Source: Tethya wilhelma (lineage: Eukaryota; Porifera; Demospongiae; Tethyida; Tethyidae). From it: DNA of 64,000 bases. Of the stretch, positions 44,131 to 59,186 are shown piece by piece. Below the pieces are notes generated by a model. It searched no databases. It was not told the origin of the DNA and was given only the letters and a program-made list of their open reading frames with translations. The number at the start of each line of letters is the position of its first letter. Within the stretch, counting starts at the first letter, position 1. The DNA lies in the NCBI GenBank assembly GCA_964030475.1, contig CAXIPT010000003.1, forward strand, positions 11,238,295 through 11,302,294, given 5' to 3'. Position numbers and translations under genes: made by a program.

Positions 44131-46990
44131 TGCTAGTTCTTTGTGAACCCTACCAAGTGTCTTGCTGTGGAAAGAATTTCTGCAAAGTTTGTATCGAGAA
44201 AGTAGAAAACAATAAAAAGTCCTGTCCAGCATGCAATGATAAAGATTTCACAAATTTTCACAACAAAAGCCTTTAGCTGTCTTTTTACCAGCTTCAAGTC
44301 TACTGCTCACACAAACAGGAAGGTTGTGAGTGGCAGGGGGAGCTAGGCCAGCTCAACAATCACCTCAATTTGAACCCTGAACCTGCAAAGTGGGGTGTGA
44401 TTACAGTGAGATCAGCTGTCTCTCTTGTACAGAGATTAGCGTACGAAAGGACATGATTAATTTGAATTCTGAAAATGGTATAATGTGTCCCAAGTGTCCG
44501 TTCAACTGTGAGTATTGCCATGACTACGAGTCTCATTATGATGATGTCGTCAATAATCACTTCCCTATCTGTCGTGATTGCCCATAGTCCCAACCACAAT
44601 TAATAGATCCACCTCAGAATGCCCCTCAATCAAACAACAGTAATGAATGTATTGATGTTATTGTTCATTCACCTTCACTTTCATAATAGTACATGTTTTT
44701 TAGTATAAAACCATGATTAACAATGGGTCTTAGACACACATGTAATATGCATTGTTTATTCTAGGAGCTGATACACAGGGCACAGTACGTAGACGTCAAA
44801 ATGTGGCAGGAGCAAATGACCCTCCGGATCCAAATCATGCTCCTGAGGAGGAAGGTCAACAAGATGGTGAAGATGCATTTCGGGATGTAGCAGGAGCAAA
44901 TGACCCTCCAAATCATGCTCCTGAGGAGGAAGGTCAACAAGATGATGAAGATGCATTTCGGGATGTAGCAGGAGCAAATGACCCTCCAAATCATGCTCCT
45001 GAGGATCCGGAAGAGCATCAGCAACAAGTTGAGGAGAATGATCAGGAAGAAAGAGCTCAACCCGAAGGAGGAAGACAAATAGAAAATGAAAGAAATAATG
45101 ATTCTTGTGTACGGATAGTCCTTGGTTTGATGATCTGGTTATTGTGTTTCCTTTGCCCCTGTAAGTTGTGTTTACTGTGTATATATCTACCATGTTTTAC
45201 TACTTGTGTTTGTGATTAGACAACTTGAATTCTGCATGCACTTTCACCCATACGCAATGTAGACTTATACTCACAAGCAAACAAGTGTTACTTTGTACAG
45301 CCTTGGTCTCAACAGTGTGAACACCAGTGCAATAGCAAAGCCTGGTGGTGTGAGTGCTACTGTGACCAGGTATACCGACTGAACAGTGATGACAGCTGGA
45401 GGTGTGATGGTAAGAGCATTAGAATCATATTGCAATTGAAATAATATGTGTCCAACTCTTTATACAGATATCAATGAGTGCCATGAAGAGACCCACCAGT
45501 GTGCTCAAACCTGTCACAACACCAAAGGCTCCTACAGCTGCTCTTGCAGAAAGGGCTACTTTCTGAATGCAGATGGTCATCATTGCAATGGTAAGCTAGT
45601 AATTAAATTTACTCTTCCCATACCATACATTAAATTGGATATATACCTATTACTGGTAACTCAAACCTCATCCCACTTGCTATGTGCTGTCACATTCTCA
45701 GTCCCTCTATTGTGCACATTAAATTCTTGCTAACTCTTCACTCAGACATCAATGAGTGCCATGAAGAGACCCACCAGTGTGCTCAAACCTGTCACAACAC
45801 CAATGGCTCCTACAGCTGCTCTTGCAGGAAGGGATACTATCTCAACAGGGATGGTTATTACTGCGATGGTAACCAGACTTTTTGCAAAAATAACATGCAC
45901 ATAATTATGTACACATACATACCTCTCATGCTATCAGTGTTTCAGATAATAATTAATGAGTGTCAGAGAGGGACTCACAAATGTAGTCAACTCTGTACCA
46001 ACACTGAAGGTTCATACAAGTGTTCTTGTAAACCTGGATTTGAGCTAGGAAGTGATGGAACTCAGTGCTATGGTGTGTTGCTAGCTTCAGTACTGCTAGT
46101 GCATTGTAACTATTAGGTCTTGGGTTGGTCATAAATATTCTGCTAACTACATATCATCAACTGTACCCTTATGGTTTATCATCAATGCTCTTTCCAGATA
46201 TCGATGAGTGTGCATAGGGACCCACAGATGTGAACAGGACTGTCACAACACTGAAGGATCTTACACATGTACCTGCTACTCTAGAAGCCAGTATCTCTCA
46301 GAGGATGGGCTGCATTGTGAGAGTGAATCAGTCAATTATTTTGCATGCCTGCATTTGAATCACTGAATCAGGAAGATTATGAACTTTATTCCAGATCAAA
46401 ATTGGTTCCAGAATTGGTTCGGTGACAGCACTACGCTGGACATCTTGCTGACTAGTAAAACAGGAGTAGGCAAATCATCACTTATCAATGGATTGCTAGG
46501 AGCTAAAGTCATTGACATTAACCATGATGTACGTACAAGAGACACGATGAAAGTGTCCAGTTACAACTTTATAAAGAATGGTGTGGACATCAGAGTGTGG
46601 GACTCGCCTGGTCTTCAAGCAATGAGGACGACTGCATTGCACTCAATGCCTGGGTCAAAGAAATCTACAAGGTACTCATTAGAGCTGGAGTTTCAACTGA
46701 TTTAAGTGTTCTTGAAAAGAGAGTCATACCAGCTGGATTCGAAGATCCTCACTGATGATCTTCCTGATCGCTGGTTTTGGCCGCTCAGTAAACTCTGGCT
46801 TAGTCTATTCGAACAGGTACACTTGCAAGAGAGCCCAGGACAGTCTGCTCAAGATGAACTTGGAGAGAATCATTCAAGAAGAGGAGGCAAAAAGAGCAAG
46901 ACTTTTTGAAAGAGATGCGTAAACAACCGATAGTGACTGAGAAGACATGGTATGAGAGATTGTGGTCATGGCTACCCTTTACTAGTTAAA
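43938..46990 (+). pseudogene. Copy B: RING/TRAF-zf-TM-EGF-GTPase pseudogene
   Basis: The full family order is recognisable but broken. There is the inversion above; an in-frame TAG in the zinc-finger exon (after FHNKSL) and a frameshift (PAKWG/CDYSEIS); and another stop after CRDCP. The linker exon (44765-45160) is intact and contains three tandem copies of an [17 protein letters not shown] unit, then the TM (IVLGLMIWLLCFLCPC). EGF-like 45252-45408 and EGF exons at 45469, 45746 and 45950 are open. The exon at 46198 has a one-base deletion (TGTGCATAGGG instead of TGTGCAATAGGG). The GTPase lacks about 280 bp between DSPGLQ and LNAWVKEI and carries further shifts. Clearly non-functional as a whole. 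Confidence 0.85.
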
Positions 46991-47126
46991 TAACTTAGCT
47001 TGTAGTAAAATTAGGGTTGCACATGCATATAACAGATACATGAATACATAAGTTTCAGTTTTTATATTGTTGTTATAATTATTTTTGTAATAACCTGAAA
47101 TTATCAAACATAGAGCACCAGTTCAA

Positions 47127-47139
47127 AGGTCAAAGGTCA
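47127..47139 (+). promoter_or_regulatory. Perfect DR1 upstream of copy C
   Basis: AGGTCA A AGGTCA, 70-82 bp before the ATG at 47209, followed by GTAGAACTGACGACCACGA. A candidate nuclear-receptor site by sequence only. Confidence 0.55.
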
Positions 47140-47208
47140 TGTAGAACTGACGACCACGAGATTTCCAGATTTTCGTTTCTTATCTGCTGTCAGTGTTCTG
47201 TGTACAGC

Positions 47209-50200
47209 ATGGATGCATCTGTTGCTTCTCCTCTCATTCCTGAGACTACTAATCCCGGCCAAGGAGGTGGATTTGACTGTGAGTTCGTTGAAGAGCCACC
47301 TGAAGCCTTCCAGGTGGAATGTTCAGTGTGTTTGCTAGTTCTTTGTGAACCCTACCAAGTCTCTTGCTGTGGTGACAGCTTCTGTAGAGTTTGTATTGAG
47401 AAGGTAAAAGCCATTAAAAAGCCCTGTCCAAAATGCAAGGTTAAAGATTTCAAGACGTTTGAAAACAAGGGACTCCAACGTTCCCTGTACCAACTTCAAG
47501 TCTACTGTTTATACAAAAAGGAAGGTTGTGAGTGGAGGGGGGAGCTAGGCCAACTCAACAATCACCTCAATTTTAACCCCCTGCCTACAAAGCACCTAGA
47601 GGGGTGTAAATACAGTGAGATCAACTGTCTCTCTTGCACAGAGATTAGCAAACGAAAGGACATTATCCACTTGAATTCTGAAGACGCTATGATCTGTCCC
47701 AAGTGTCCTGACTATGAAAATGTCATCAATAATCACTATCCTAACTGCAGTGATACCCCACAGTCCCAGCAATCAACAGATCCACCTCAGAATGCCCCTC
47801 AATCAAACAACGGTAATGAATGTGTGTTGACATGTTATTGTTTTACACAGAGGAGGTACAACACGAGTGTGCCTTTGCTGAGCTGGCATGTCTGTTAATT
47901 ACATTGCAATTATGTGACTGCAATACTTAACAAAAAGAGTTGATCATGTGCACACGCTTGCCAGCTCAGCAAAGGCGCACTTGTTTGTACCTCCTCTGGG
48001 TTTTATGAAACTTCAAATGCTTTTATTATAGTACATGTTTTCAAGTAACATTGAGTGTAAATAATAACAATAGGTTTCACATGCAATGTATACTGTTGTA
48101 TTCAGGAGCTGGTACTCAGGGCACTATGCGTAGACGTGCAAATGTGGCAGGAGCAGATGACCCTCCAAATCAAGCTCCTGAGGAGGAAGGCCAACAAGAT
48201 GGCAGAGAAGCAGTTCAGGAGAATGATGAAGAAAGAGATGAGCCAGAAAGACAAGGACAAGTAGAAAATGCAAGAACCAGTTCTTGTTCTTGTGTAAAGA
48301 TCACACTATTCCTTGGCTTGGTGGTCATGGTTCTCTGGTGTAAGTTGCAAATTTTCAGTGTGTGGCTAACTCTACTATCACTGTTTGTGTTGGGGACTTT
48401 CACCCACACACAAATGTAGACTCCTACTCACAAGCAAACAAGTGTGACCTTGTACAGTCTTGGTCTCAGCAGTGTGAACAGCAGTGCAACAGCACAGCCT
48501 TGTGGTATGAGTGCTACTGTGACCAGGGATACCGACTGAACAGTGATGGCAACTGGAGATGTGATGGTAAGAGTGTTACCTACACAATACCATTTGAAAT
48601 GAGATAGGATATTCAGTGGGCCTATTACACTACACATAAGGGTAAATAATTTCTTCACAGTGATAGGGCCAGAGGGGTGCAAAGAAACTCTCTTTGTTTA
48701 GCAATGTAACATTCATTGCATTCCAACTTTCACCCATGCAGACATCAATGAGTGCCATGAAGAGACCCACCAGTGTGCTCAAACCTGTCACAACACCAAT
48801 GGCTCCTACCGCTGCTCTTGCAAAAAGGGTTACTCTCTGCATGGAGATGGTTGTCACTGCAATGGTTAGCTATCTAAACAAACAATTGTATCAAAAAATT
48901 TACCCTTCCCACCTATTGCACATAAAGTCACATACTCAAACCACACTCCACTTGACATTATGCTGTCACATTCCCAGACCATTTCCCAGACCTATTGTGA
49001 AAATAACATTCACAGTGTTATGTACACACAACACCTATCTTACTAACTATACAATAATATAATAATTATCAATGTTTCAGATATCGATGAGTGTCTGAGT
49101 GAGACTCACGTATGTAGTCAACTCTGTACCAACACTAAAGGTTCATACAAGTGTTCTTGTAAACCTGGATATGAGCTAGGAAGTGATGGAACTCACTGCT
49201 ATGGTGTGTTGCAAGAATAGATGTCCTTTATTAGTAGAATGATGTGTTGCAATTGCTCCTTTTGTCTTCCAGACATTGATGAATGCTCCAATGGTAAGAA
49301 CAAGTGTGAGCAGCAATGTAGCAACACACCTGGATCTTACAGGTGCAGCTGTGACAGTGGATACAGGTTGAAGAACAATGGACAGACTTGTGAAGGTAAG
49401 AAGTGTAGATAGGTGTCATGATGTGAAGCATAGACCTTTCATTCATGTGTATTATCTACGCTGGCCTGACACTGATTTTTTGGTCCTGAAATTTTCGATC
49501 CCCCCTCTGAAAATTTTGGTCCGACTGAAAAGTGAATGAGTGAAGGAGAGGATGACCTTTGCTGGGGCCAGATGTGGTCGTAATTGTTACTACGCACATT
49601 ACATTCCAACTCTTCACCCATTCAGACATCAATGAGTGCCATGAAGAGACCCACCAGTGTGCTCAAACCTGTCACAACACCAATGGCTCCTACAGCTGCT
49701 CTTGCAGAGAGGGCTACTCTCTGAGTGGAGATGGTTATCACTGCAATGGTATTATATCCAAACAAACAATTGTATCAAATTTTACCCATCCCAGTATTGC
49801 ATATAAAGTCACATACTCAAACCTCATTCCATTGACATTTTACTGTCACATTCCCAGACCATTTCCCAGACCTATAATGTATTATGAAAATAACATTCAC
49901 AGTGTTATGTACCAGAGGAGGTCTGACATCCGCTGGTTAATTGCAGGCCATTTCTAAATTAACACATCACATTACTCTTGTTTCCTGGTCTTTAATTCAG
50001 ATGCTACTACTTGGAAATAAGCTGAGTTTTGTTCTCTTTCTTGTTACTTCGCTAGATAAGTTGCTTAGAGGGCAAGGCAACCCTTTGGAAATGGCTAAAG
50101 GCTTAGATAAGTGCAAATACGGAGATCTGGAAATAATATCACGTGATCGCCAAGGTTTTGCTGCAATTAACCCGCAGATGTCGGACCTCCTCTACACACA

Positions 50201-53200
50201 ACACATATCTAACCAACTATATGTACTGTATCAATGTTTCAGATATCGATGAGTGTCTGAGTGAGACTCACAAGTGTAATCAACTCTGTACCAACACTAA
50301 AGGTTCATACAAGTGTTCTTGTAGACCTGGATATGAGCTAGGAAGTGGTGGAGCCCACTGCTATGGTGTGTTACAAGAATAACCATGTCTTCTTCTATTA
50401 GTAGAACAGTGTCAGAAGCTATTCTCTTTGTCTTGCAGACATTGATGAATGCTCCAATGGTAAGAACAAGTGTGAGCAGCAATGTAGCAACACACCTGGA
50501 TCATACAGGTGCAGCTGTGACAGTGGGTACAGGTTGAAGAAGGATGGACAGACTTGTGAAGGTAAGTAGATTATTGGCTTGAAGTAGAAATATATATTTT
50601 ATGCTATACCTTTAAAGACATCAATGAGTGTGCTGAGAGGATGCATCACTGTGACCATAATTGCACCAACAATATTGGATCTTACACCTGTTCATGTACT
50701 CTTGGATACATCCTGAACAAAAATGGACTTGGCTGTGATGGTTAGTTGTTTTTTTAGTGTCTCAACTGCTGCCTTATACTACATGGTTGGCTGTGCTTAT
50801 TGTGTTATGTACACATAACACCTATCTTACTATCTATACTATATCAATGCCTCAGATATCGATGAGTGTCTGAGTGGGACTCACGTATGTAGTCAACTCT
50901 GTACCAACACTGAAGGTTCATACAAGTGTTCTTGCCAACCTGGATATGAACTAGGAAGTGGTGGAGCCCACTGCTATGGTGTGTTGCAAGAATAGATGTC
51001 CTTTATTAGTAGAATGATGTGTTGCAATTGATCCTTTTGTCTTGCAGACATTGATGAATGTTCCAATGGTAAGAACAAATGTGAGCAGCAATGTAGCAAC
51101 ACACCTGGATCGTACAGGTGCAGCTGTGACAGTGGATACAGGTTGAAGAAGGATGGACAGACCTGTGAAGGTAAGAAGTGTAGATAGGTGTCATTATGTG
51201 AAGCATGGACCTTTCATTCACGTATATTACATACGCTGGCCTGTCACTGCATTTTGGTCCTGAAATTTTGGTCCCCTGGACCATTTTTTTCTAAAAAATT
51301 GCCTGAAATTTTGGTCCGACTGAAAAGTGAATGAGTGAAGGAGAGGATGACCTTTGCTGGGGCCAGATGTGATAGTAATTGTTACTACGTACATTGGCGC
51401 ATTCCAACTCTTCCCCCATTCAGACATCAATGAGTGCCATGAAGAGACCCACCAGTGTGCTCAAACCTGTCGCAACACCAAAGGCTCCTACAGCTGCTCT
51501 TGCAGAGAGGGCTACTCTCTCAACAGAGATGGTTATCACTGCAATGGTATTGTTATCCAAACAAACAAAATTTACCCTTCCCACCAATTGCACATAAAGT
51601 CACATACTCAAACCTCATTCCACTTGACATTATGCTGTCACATTCCCAGACCATTTCAAAGACCTATCTTACTATATCAATGTTTCAGATATTGATGAGT
51701 GTCAGAAAGGGACTCACAAATGTAGTCAACTCTGTACCAATACTAAAGGTTCGTACAAGTGTTCTTGTAAACCTGGATTTGAGCTAGGAAGTGATGGAAC
51801 TCACTGCTATGGTGTGTTGCAAGAATAGCTGTCCTTTATTAGTAGAATGATGTGTTGTAATTGCTCCTTTTGTCTTCTAGACATTGATGAATGCTCCAAT
51901 GGTAAGAACAAGTGTGAGCAGCAATGTAACAACACACCTGGATCGTACAGGTGCAGCTGTGACAATGGGTACAGGTTGAAGAAGGATGGACAGACTTGTG
52001 AAGGTAAGAAGTGTAGATGTGCCTGGATAAACTCCTTCACTTTGGATGTGTAGATTATTGGCTTGAAGTAGAAATATATTTTTATGCTATACCTTTAAAG
52101 ACATCAATGAGTGTGCCGAGGGAGTGCATCACTGTGACAATAACTGCACCAACAATATTGGATCTTACACCTGTTCATGTAATCTTGGATACATCCTGAA
52201 CAAAAATGGACTTGGCTGTGATGGTTAGTTGCTTATTAGCATGTAACTATTGCCTTGTACTACATGGTTGGTTGTGCTTGTTGCAGATATTGATGAGTGT
52301 GCAATAGGGACCCACAGATGTGAGCACGTCTGTCACAACACTGAAGGATCGTACTCATGTACCTGCTACCCTCAAGGTCACTATTATCTCATGGAGGATG
52401 GGCTGCATTGTGAGAGTAAGCCAATTATGAGATGAATTATGCGATCTTAAGATCAGAAACTTAAATTCGTTCATACTTGCAATAGGTTGGCGTGAACGTT
52501 TGGAGTCCATTCCAGATCAAGATAAGAAAATCTGGTTCCAGAATTGGCTCGGTGACAGCACTACCCTGGACATCTTGCTGACTGGTCAAACGGGAGTAGG
52601 CAAGTCGTCGCTGATCAATGGATTGCTAGGAGCCAAAGTTGTCCAAACCAAAGAGAATAAAACCACGCTTAAAGCTGACACAAGGGTAGTCTCGAACTAC
52701 AGTGCTATCAAGAATGGTGTAAACATCAGAGTGTGGGACTCACCTGGTCTTCAAGATAGAAACAACAATGAGGATGAATACATTGCTGATATGAAACGTA
52801 AATGTGACAGTGTGGACTTTGTTCTCTACTGTATTAAAATGGATGACACCAGAATGCGCCGCGGTGAAGAACATGCAATCCGTGTACTCAAGAATGCATT
52901 TGGGAAGGCTTTTTGGAACCGTACCTTTTTTATATTAACCTTTGCAAATAAAGTTGAGCCACTTAGAAACCAAAGCAAGAAAGAATATTTCACTGAGAAA
53001 TTCAATTCCTGGGTTGATGAAATCCAGGATGTACTTGCTACTGTTGGAATTTCAATTGAGTTAAGCACTCGAGTCATACCAGCTGGATTTGAAGATCCTC
53101 ATCTTCCTGATCGCAAGTTCTGGCTTAGTAAACTCTGGCTTAGTCTTTTTGAACAGGCAGACAAGAGAGCACAGGGCAGTCTGCTCAAGATGAACTTGGA

Positions 53201-53324
53201 CAGGCTGATTCAAGAGGAGAAGGCAAAGGAGCAAGACTTTGAGAAGGAGATGCATAAACAACCGATAGTCACTGAGAAGACATGGTATGAGACATTGTGG
53301 TCATGGCTACCCTTCACTAGTTAG
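47209..53324 (+). CDS. Copy C: RING - TRAF-type zinc fingers - TM - EGF x15 - AIG1-like GTPase
   Basis: Intact, about 1,200 residues. Exon 1 (47209-47812): RING CSVC...[11 protein letters not shown]...CPKC, then TRAF-type fingers ([28 protein letters not shown]). Exon 2 (48106-48339): acidic linker beginning [21 protein letters not shown], then one hydrophobic span ([15 protein letters not shown]). Exon 3 (48419-48566): divergent EGF with ANKCDLV and CDQGYRL. Fourteen one-exon EGF repeats follow, at about 48742, 49081, 49273, 49626, 50244, 50440, 50618, 50856, 51048, 51424, 51690, 51881, 52101 and 52287, most beginning DI(D/N)EC. Last exon (52487-53324): GTPase with GQTGVGKSS (G1), VWDSPGLQD (G3), FANKVEP (G4) and a Trp-rich end WSWLPFTS. 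No signal peptide. Suggested: membrane ubiquitin ligase with a GTP-dependent module; which side the GTPase faces is unresolved. Confidence 0.85.
47848..47998. mobile_element. 151-bp fold-back element (CAGAGGAGGT ends), copy C intron 1
   Basis: Ends are inverted copies of about 40 bp with a few mismatches (left CAGAGGAGGTACAACACGAG; right ends ACCTCCTCTG). No coding capacity. Copies A and D lack it at this place. It shares its first 10 bases with the element at 49913-50193. Confidence 0.8.
49913..50193. mobile_element. 281-bp fold-back element (CAGAGGAGGT ends) in an EGF intron of copy C
   Basis: Left end CAGAGGAGGTCTGACATCCG; the right end is its inverted copy for about 34 bp. The paralogous introns at 49016 and 50808 keep the uninterrupted site (GTTATGTACACA), so the insertion point in GTTATGTAC/ACACAAC is directly visible. 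Non-autonomous. Confidence 0.8.
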
Positions 53325-53677
53325 ACTACCTATAGTGATACCACTGAGTGTTTTGAACATTACATCACTGTGTATAATATATAACATGATCATGCACATA
53401 ATTATTATATATATATACCAGATGCACAATAATTTTTGCACCTTGTACAAGAACATTAATTATTTTTGTGTTTAATTGCAATAATTATTGCATTGCTTTT
53501 GCTTCTTCTTTCCAATTTTGTATAATATTTTGATAATTTGATTGTTTGTGCAATTGTAATTTCAGTCATAGGTAATTTATTGGTACAGATCGATCACCAG
53601 AACTGACAATTAAAAATAACTTAAACATTATGTAATCACAGCATACAGTACACGTCATGCATGGTACTAAGCCAATA
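53325..53677. other. Intergenic region between copy C and E1 (tail-to-tail)
   Basis: AT-rich, holds the 3' ends of both genes. I see no gene. Confidence 0.6.
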
Positions 53678-55698
53678 CTATATTCTGTCTTCATCAGTCA
53701 TCCTATCACTGTTTATAGCCAGTAGGAGAGGCTTTGCATGTGAGCTTGATTCATGAAATGCAGCCAGCCAAAGATCACTCAGCCAAAACTTTCGACCAGG
53801 TAGATGTGCCTCATTGTATCCTGCAGGCACTGTTTTCCTATGCACAGTCTGTGTGTCCATGGAAACACCATTGTCCTGCAAAATATCAGCTAGCATGTCC
53901 ACCCAGGCATCAAGTGTCGAGTTGAAGTACGCTTCAAGTTTATGACGATCTTTTTTCCTGGGAGGTTCCACTCTGTTTGCAAATGTCAGCACAAAGAGAG
54001 CATGGTCCCAGATGGACTTACCAAACGTGGTGGTAAGCTGTTCAACAGCTGCTGTATCTCCTGGCCTCATGCGAGTATCATCCATTCTCAGGCAGTACAA
54101 AACTAGGTCAACTTTTTCACAATTTCTCTTCATGTCTTCGAGATATTTCTCCTCGTCCTTGGTGGCACCCTCCTGAAATCCATGAGTGTCCCAAACTTTT
54201 ATTTCCACTTCACCAATCGTAAGGTTGAAGGCTTCGACGTCTTCTGTTGCTGGTTTGAGTACGTTGTCTTGAACTGGTATTACACGTTTGCCAATGATCC
54301 CATTGATAAGAGTGGACTTGCCCACTCCAGTTTTACCAGTCACTAGGATACTCATTGTGTTGTCATCATTGTCTGATTTCCCTGTCCAATCGTCTAGAAG
54401 TTGGCTCATCTTTGGTATGACCAACAGCTGCTTCATTATCTGACTGTGACCGCGGACAGTCTCCACTTCTAGAGGGTCTTCAATATCTACAGGAAAAAAG
54501 TAACTTTGAAGGTGACCAATTATTATAGCCAACTGGACACTTACTATATCTATAAAATATCATGATCATAAAGAGTAAGGCTGCAGAACCGAGTAGCAAC
54601 CAGTGACGAGTGGGTTGAAGATTCTGAGAAACAGCATCCCTGGATCCAGTCTGTGACCGAGAAGCTTGTGGTGCACGTAGAGTTCCCTCATGATCAGACT
54701 CATCACCACTGAAATCTTGACATAGAGCAACATAGCAAGCAAGATAATTATCATGATTTACACACATAATAATTACAGTAGTTTGTTCAGTACTTGTTGG
54801 GTCAATCCCTCTTTGACGACGGGTATAATCAGTGCTCACTTTTTCTTTATTTCTCTTTGTCACCTTGGTTTGTGACCTACTTGATTGCAGCAGAGAATAA
54901 ACTTCACCAGGAGCCAATGAGGGCCAGAGGTCTCTGGCCCTCATTGGCTCCTGACTTCACAAACTGAGTATTTGAACTTCATATATAGCCACAATCAGCT
55001 CAGTTGACTTACAGTATACTGTCAGATCTGTTCTCAGGTTGATGATGTACCACATTTTGTAGGAAGTCAGGCTGCCTAGTCTGTTTGTTTGTAGATGGTT
55101 TGTCCTCCTTGTCTGATTGTATTCGTGTTTCAAGGTCATCCCTGTCATCTGTCTCTATTGCAGGGTCATGTGGTTCTTCACTGTCAGTTGGTTCTGTTTC
55201 ACACTGTGGTTGTTGTAATGATTTTAGTGTAGCTTTTGTCTCAGGAGTGTCTTTTTCATGCACTCCAGCAGTTTCAGCCTGGTTTGTTTTACATGATTCT
55301 GAGTCATTTCCTGTGGGATCCCTAGAGGTGGATACAGAATGATCATTAGGACCTTTATCCATACAAACAACCGGTCTAGTATGAAATTCAAATGCATAAA
55401 GAGAATGACAAGTAGTAATCACATAAAGCATAGACCTTTCATACAATGTATGTAGAGGATATAACCTACACTGGCCCATACTATTACTAGATTTAATTTT
55501 ATAAACGGAGGCTAATGTAGTCAGCTGATTGTCAGTCTGATCTAAAGTTGAATCTGACTTTGCATTTCTCTGTCTTTCTTGCATGTGACGAATGTCATCG
55601 TCGATGTTAGGATTATTAATCGTATCGATATCTGTGCTTTCATCCTGTTCCGGATCCCTCCGTGGCTGCCCATCTTCAGTGGTGTTTGTTTCAGACAT
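53678..55698 (-). CDS. E1: TM-anchored AIG1-like GTPase
   Basis: Minus-strand gene, exons about 55698-55520 (MSETNTTEDGQPRRDPEQDE...), 55325-55015 (Glu/Asp/Thr-rich), about 54880-54783, 54709-54545 (polar segment, then TM HWLLLGSAALLFMIMIFY) and 54486-53678 (GTPase). The GTPase has GKTGVGKST (G1), VWDTHGFQEG (G3; DTHG instead of DTPG/DSPG), LVLYCLRMDDTRMRPGD, TFANRVEPP (G4) and HLPGRKFWLSDLWLAAF; it ends MTDEDRI. It lacks RING, zinc fingers, EGF repeats and the Trp-rich C-terminus of copies C/D, but the GTPase cores align throughout. The start ATG at 55698 is 126 bp from the divergent copy D ATG. The N-terminal acidic exons are less certain than the last two. Confidence 0.75.
54908..54953. 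repeat. 46-bp near-perfect palindrome
   Basis: CAGGAGCCAATGAGGGCCAG is followed, after a 6-base centre, by its exact reverse complement; a perfect hairpin needs only a G-T pair at the apex. It lies in an E1 intron between the acidic exons. Confidence 0.9.
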
Positions 55699-55744
55699 CT
55701 CCCAGAAATCTTTAAATTTCAAGTCACAGTCCAATTCCGAGTCA

Positions 55745-55787
55745 GTAGTCAAAGGTCATAATATCATGTAGAACTGACGACCACGAC
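55745..55787 (+). promoter_or_regulatory. Shared promoter of E1 and copy D
   Basis: Contains TAGTCA A AGGTCA (55746-55758, a DR1 with one weak half-site) and the exact AGAACTGACGACCA block (55770-55783) also found before copies A and C. It lies between divergent ATGs at 55698 (minus) and 55825 (plus). Confidence 0.5.
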
Positions 55788-55824
55788 CTTTCTAGTTAGG
55801 TTGTCACTGTGTTCTACCAACAGA

Positions 55825-59186
<3,362 letters not shown>

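Noticed and set aside
55085..55342. Plus-strand Ser/Val-rich open frame
   Set aside because: Antisense of the acidic E1 exon; no independent signal.
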